Of a stretch of 8,506 nt of DNA, positions 6,252 to 8,506 are shown piece after piece. Below the pieces are notes generated by a model. It ran no database searches. It was not told where the DNA came from and was given only the letters and a program-made list of their open reading frames with translations. The position numbers were made by a program, and so were the translations under genes. The stretch's first letter is position 1. The number at the start of each line of letters is the position of its first letter. The DNA comes from Prevotellaceae bacterium (lineage in GTDB: Bacteria; Bacteroidota; Bacteroidia; Bacteroidales; Bacteroidaceae), in the NCBI GenBank assembly GCA_022508635.1, contig JAFLUV010000102.1:1-8506 (forward strand), written 5' to 3'.

Positions 6252-7147
6252 CCTACACCCCTTGCTTCACTATTCCGGAACTTAAGCCGTTCATCAGCTG
6301 GAGCTATTTTTTTCATGCTTGGTCGCTCGGCACAAGTTTTGCTTCCATTGCACAAGTGCACGACTGCCCTGCATGCCTCGCCGGCTGGATGCAGAATTTT
6401 CCCGAAGATCAGAAGACACAGGCACAGACAGCACTGAATCTTTGGCACGATGCACAGGAACAGTTGCGACGATGGAGCGAAGAGGGACGTTCCGCCAGCT
6501 GTCGCGTGATGATAGAACGTGCGTGGAGCGAGGAAGAGGATATCGTGCTGCCTGACCTCGGAGCACGTCTGCCATTGCTGCGTAGCCAGCACTATGCTCC
6601 AGGCGAACCGGCTCTCTGCCTGGCAGATTTCGTGGCACCCCGTCAGTCAGGTATCAATGACCACATCGGACTTTTTGCCAGCACTACAGAGCCAGACATG
6701 GAACAATCTCATGACGACGACCCTTATCGCCACCTCTTGGCGCAGACCCTGGCAGACCGCTTGGCAGAGGCTGCCGCAGAACTGGCCCACATGATGGTGC
6801 GGCGGCAATGGTGGGGCTATGCTGCCGACGAACAGCTTACTATCCCGCAGATGCTTGCCGCTCACTACCAGGGCATCCGTCCTGCTGTGGGCTATCCTTC
6901 CCTACCCGACCAGAGCCTCAACTTCCTGCTCTCTACATTGCTGGACTTCCCTTCACTTGGCATCCGTCTCACTGAGAGCGGTGCCATGATGCCTCATGCC
7001 AGCACCAGCGGAATCATGCTTGCCCATCCCTGCGCACGATACTTCAGTGTGGGCACCATAGGCGAGGACCAGCTTCGTGACTATGCTCGCCGTCGTGGAA
7101 TGGAGCCTGATGCACTGCGCCCGTTCATACATACTGAGGGTTTTTAG
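6248..7147 (+). CDS. Stand-alone methionine synthase (MetH) activation-domain protein
   Basis: This 299-residue protein corresponds to the C-terminal activation domain of cobalamin-dependent methionine synthase, which binds S-adenosylmethionine and re-methylates inactive cob(II)alamin. Blocks aligning with Escherichia coli MetH, recalled from memory, are WSYFFHAWSL (18-27), CLADFVAP (124-131), LADRLAEA (168-175), WWGYA (188-192), GIRPAVGYP (209-217), LTESGAM (241-247), and SGIMLAHPCARYFSVG (254-269) with DQLRDYARRRGM following. By that alignment Glu174, Arg211, Tyr216 and Tyr265 keep expected SAM contacts (E1097, R1134, Y1139, Y1189), but D946 corresponds to Ser17 and E1128 to Ala205. There is a HxCxxC motif at His38, Cys40 and Cys43. 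No cobalamin or homocysteine domain is present, so it must act in trans on a separate MetH. A working precedent is the Thermotoga maritima pair TM0268/TM0269. Its start overlaps the plsC stop by 4 nt. Confidence 0.9.
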   Translation: MTYTPCFTIPELKPFISWSYFFHAWSLGTSFASIAQVHDCPACLAGWMQNFPEDQKTQAQTALNLWHDAQEQLRRWSEEGRSASCRVMIERAWSEEEDIVLPDLGARLPLLRSQHYAPGEPALCLADFVAPRQSGINDHIGLFASTTEPDMEQSHDDDPYRHLLAQTLADRLAEAAAELAHMMVRRQWWGYAADEQLTIPQMLAAHYQGIRPAVGYPSLPDQSLNFLLSTLLDFPSLGIRLTESGAMMPHASTSGIMLAHPCARYFSVGTIGEDQLRDYARRRGMEPDALRPFIHTEGF

Positions 7148-7166
7148 CGAGGATTCACTGCATCGC

Positions 7167-7190
7167 GTGGGACAACCACCTCCCTTATTT
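7167..7190 (+). terminator. Weak candidate terminator between convergent genes
   Basis: GTGG (7167-7170) and CCAC (7176-7179) can form a 4-bp stem with a 5-nt loop, followed by CTCCCTTATTTTT. The tail is suitably T-rich, but the stem is very short. The 57-nt gap between the convergent genes holds nothing else I can name. Confidence 0.2.
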
Positions 7191-7204
7191 TTCCTGAACC
7201 GATT

Positions 7205-8404
7205 TTATTCCTTGATTTCTATTGACAAGATGAGAGGCAACTGTTCATCGCCACGGAAAATCCGCTGTATCGTTTCGTGACTCTTGGCAAGCAGCTTCTC
7301 GTATGCATCCGGATCTATAATCTGACGCATCTCGTCGATTTTTTCCTTCGATACATAATACAGCAGCTTGTTATCCCTCACACAAAGCGCACTTCCGGGG
7401 AACAAGCCCTTCGTCATGTCTGTGTTGAAGCGGTACTGCTTTCCATTTTCCTTGTCTATGAGATGGTGCCAGTAAGTGCCGGAATCAACATACACCAGAT
7501 AATGGAACCGTGAGGTTTCATAGTAAGCAACAATGGACTGTATGCCCTTAAAGTGAAAATAGCTTTCTATCTGACCGGCGCATGCCTCGGCCTTTTCCTT
7601 TTCTGTCAGGAAGTCGTCGTCAAACGTGAAGCGTACAACCTTTTCTACTGAATTCCTGTTGAAGACTATGGCTGAGTCGGCATAGCTTGGAATGTGGTAC
7701 AGCCGGTTCTGGTACGAGTGGAAGCAACGCTTGTGCGGTACAAATGCCATGTCATCCTCAAGGCTGATAAGGCTCTCGATGATCTCCCCGTTATCCGATA
7801 CCGTGCACAGCTGTGCTGCATCCCCGTCCTCGCCTGCCTTGCGCTGGCATAAGCAGTATATCTTGTCGTAGGCTATGGCGCCTATGGCATCCGGGTGCAG
7901 CTGTGAGAAGCGTATCGTCTTGACATAGTCTCCACCGATGGCGAACACGTGCAGCATGCTCTTCTGACCCTCGTACACCAGCACCTTCCCTGCGTCGGCA
8001 ATATAGAACCAGTCGGTGATTTCCGTCTCGTACTCACTTTCCTTCCTGCCCTTGTCGCCGAGTTTCGAGACATAGTTTCCCAAAGAGTCGAAGACAAGTA
8101 TCGTCTGATTGCGGCCTGTCTCGGCAAGGAAATAGTATCCGGCGTCATACTTCATCCTGCTGCATGAGAACAGAGTCTTCTCCTCGTCAAGCTCCAGGTG
8201 GGCTTCTATCTTCATCTGGTAGTCCTGGTTCTCAAGTTCCGTGATACTCCCTTCTTTCTTTACGTGCACCGTTTCCGTATTTGCAGAGACCCCTTGCCCT
8301 GCACTTCTGTTTCCGGTGCAGGAGGATGCCGTGCACAAAGCTGCCGTCACGAGAGCCGCAGCCTGAAAGAGATTCATGAGCCTCTTCTGTTTCTTTCGTT
8401 CCAT
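7205..8404 (-). CDS. Lipoprotein with a 6-bladed beta-propeller fold (BF3886/DUF5128-like)
   Basis: This 399-residue predicted lipoprotein resembles the Bacteroidales '6-bladed beta-propeller' family, which is common and functionally undefined. From the ATG at 8404 the N-terminus is basic (MERKKQKR) and followed by a hydrophobic stretch ending in TASSC, so Cys29 is the likely lipidation site. Family hallmarks are the blade strand ILVFDSLGNYVSKLGDKG (102-119), a degenerate form of the usual G-x-GPGEY turn (GRKESEY, 119-125), many repeated aromatic/hydrophobic strands, and a C-terminal strand LPLILSIEIK. A longer reading from 8500 would add 32 residues without signal character and would begin inside the inverted repeat, so I reject it. 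An internal ATG at Met10 (8377), preceded by AGAAGAGG, is an alternative start that keeps the lipobox. No partner gene is visible. It is transcribed toward the plsC unit. No TAnnTTTG promoter is seen upstream. Confidence 0.8.
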   Translation of the reverse strand: MERKKQKRLMNLFQAAALVTAALCTASSCTGNRSAGQGVSANTETVHVKKEGSITELENQDYQMKIEAHLELDEEKTLFSCSRMKYDAGYYFLAETGRNQTILVFDSLGNYVSKLGDKGRKESEYETEITDWFYIADAGKVLVYEGQKSMLHVFAIGGDYVKTIRFSQLHPDAIGAIAYDKIYCLCQRKAGEDGDAAQLCTVSDNGEIIESLISLEDDMAFVPHKRCFHSYQNRLYHIPSYADSAIVFNRNSVEKVVRFTFDDDFLTEKEKAEACAGQIESYFHFKGIQSIVAYYETSRFHYLVYVDSGTYWHHLIDKENGKQYRFNTDMTKGLFPGSALCVRDNKLLYYVSKEKIDEMRQIIDPDAYEKLLAKSHETIQRIFRGDEQLPLILSIEIKE

Positions 8405-8439
8405 AGTACTGAATATTAAACTGTTAATAACTATAGTCC

Positions 8440-8505
8440 TGACTTGTGCCGACCGGTCTGAAAATTGGTACTTACCGACCGGGAAATTGGTAAGTACCAA
8501 TTCGC
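8440..8505. repeat. Degenerate 22-bp-period array upstream of the propeller lipoprotein gene
   Basis: Units of 22 bp can be laid at 8440-8461, 8462-8483 and 8484-8505. AATTGGTA recurs at 8463 and 8485, exactly 22 bp apart. Units 2 and 3 agree at 15 of 22 positions and units 1 and 2 at 11 of 22, ungapped. CCGACCGG also recurs at 8449 and 8475, with a different offset of 26. The array may continue past the right edge. In the direction of the lipoprotein gene the shared core reads TACCAATTT. The array ends about 35 bp before the start codon, a position compatible with regulation of the gene. Confidence 0.6.
8463..8502. repeat. Perfect 14-bp inverted repeat within the 22-bp array
   Basis: AATTGGTACTTACC (8463-8476) and GGTAAGTACCAATT (8489-8502) are exact reverse complements separated by 12 bp. 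The structure could be a hairpin in RNA or a large operator for a dimer or tetramer. It overlaps the direct-repeat units, so the same bases carry both direct and inverted symmetry. There is no T tract of an intrinsic terminator on either side. Confidence 0.85.
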
Positions 8506-8506
8506 A

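Noticed and set aside
6307..6313. Run of seven T inside the MetH activation gene as a phase-variable slippage site
   Set aside because: The run encodes the conserved YFF of the family motif in the intact frame; seven bases is modest, and there is no sign of an alternative frame product.
8405..8500. 32-residue N-terminal extension of the propeller lipoprotein
   Set aside because: It would begin inside the repeat array and place non-signal sequence ahead of a good basic/hydrophobic lipoprotein signal starting at 8404.

Overview
The window reads as chromosome of a member of the order Bacteroidales (phylum Bacteroidota). The evidence is several promoters with the phylum's -7 element TAnnTTTG (TATCTTTG, TACCTTTG), mostly weak or absent Shine-Dalgarno sequences, a DUF4369 lipoprotein, a lipoprotein of the 6-bladed beta-propeller type, and a methionine synthase activation domain encoded as a separate protein. 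A Prevotella-like genus would fit the GC-rich coding and AT-rich intergenic DNA, but I cannot assign the genus from this sequence alone.

Layout. Positions 1-98 are non-coding: a degenerate 22-bp repeat array, then a hairpin that probably ends the pfl operon. Positions 99-3074 (minus strand) hold pflB followed by pflA, i.e. pyruvate formate-lyase and its radical-SAM activase. They sit in one frame and are separated only by a TAG stop and two codons. Positions 3075-3373 form a divergent intergenic region. It holds a pflB promoter on the minus strand, a promoter for the next gene on the plus strand, a three-copy 22-bp tandem repeat in the pflB leader, a perfect DnaA-box 9-mer and a loose FNR/CRP-like palindrome. 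Positions 3374-4651 (plus) encode a MetY-type O-acetylhomoserine sulfhydrylase. Positions 4652-4729 carry a well-formed promoter whose -7 box lies inside a 7-bp inverted repeat. Positions 4730-7147 (plus) are a tight three-gene unit: DUF4369 lipoprotein, PlsC-type acyltransferase, and the stand-alone methionine synthase activation protein. Positions 7205-8404 (minus) encode a beta-propeller lipoprotein that converges on that unit. Its upstream region carries another 22-bp-period repeat array that also forms a 14-bp inverted repeat and runs to the window edge.

How the genes fit together. PflB and PflA make the oxygen-sensitive fermentative route from pyruvate to acetyl-CoA and formate. MetY makes homocysteine from O-acetylhomoserine and sulfide. 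The separate activation protein is predicted to repair the cobalamin cofactor of a MetH encoded elsewhere, which methylates that homocysteine. Two consecutive steps of methionine synthesis are therefore served from neighbouring transcription units. The link of the activation gene to an acyltransferase and a lipoprotein is a matter of operon structure, with no obvious biochemical tie.

The core genes are ordinary metabolism; I see no defence system, mobile element or CRISPR array. The least explained signal is the recurrence of degenerate arrays with exactly 22-bp period in three intergenic regions. Two of these, each upstream of a minus-strand gene, share the core CCArTT in the same orientation. 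The second point of interest is the separate MetH activation protein, in which two of the residues expected to contact S-adenosylmethionine appear to be substituted.
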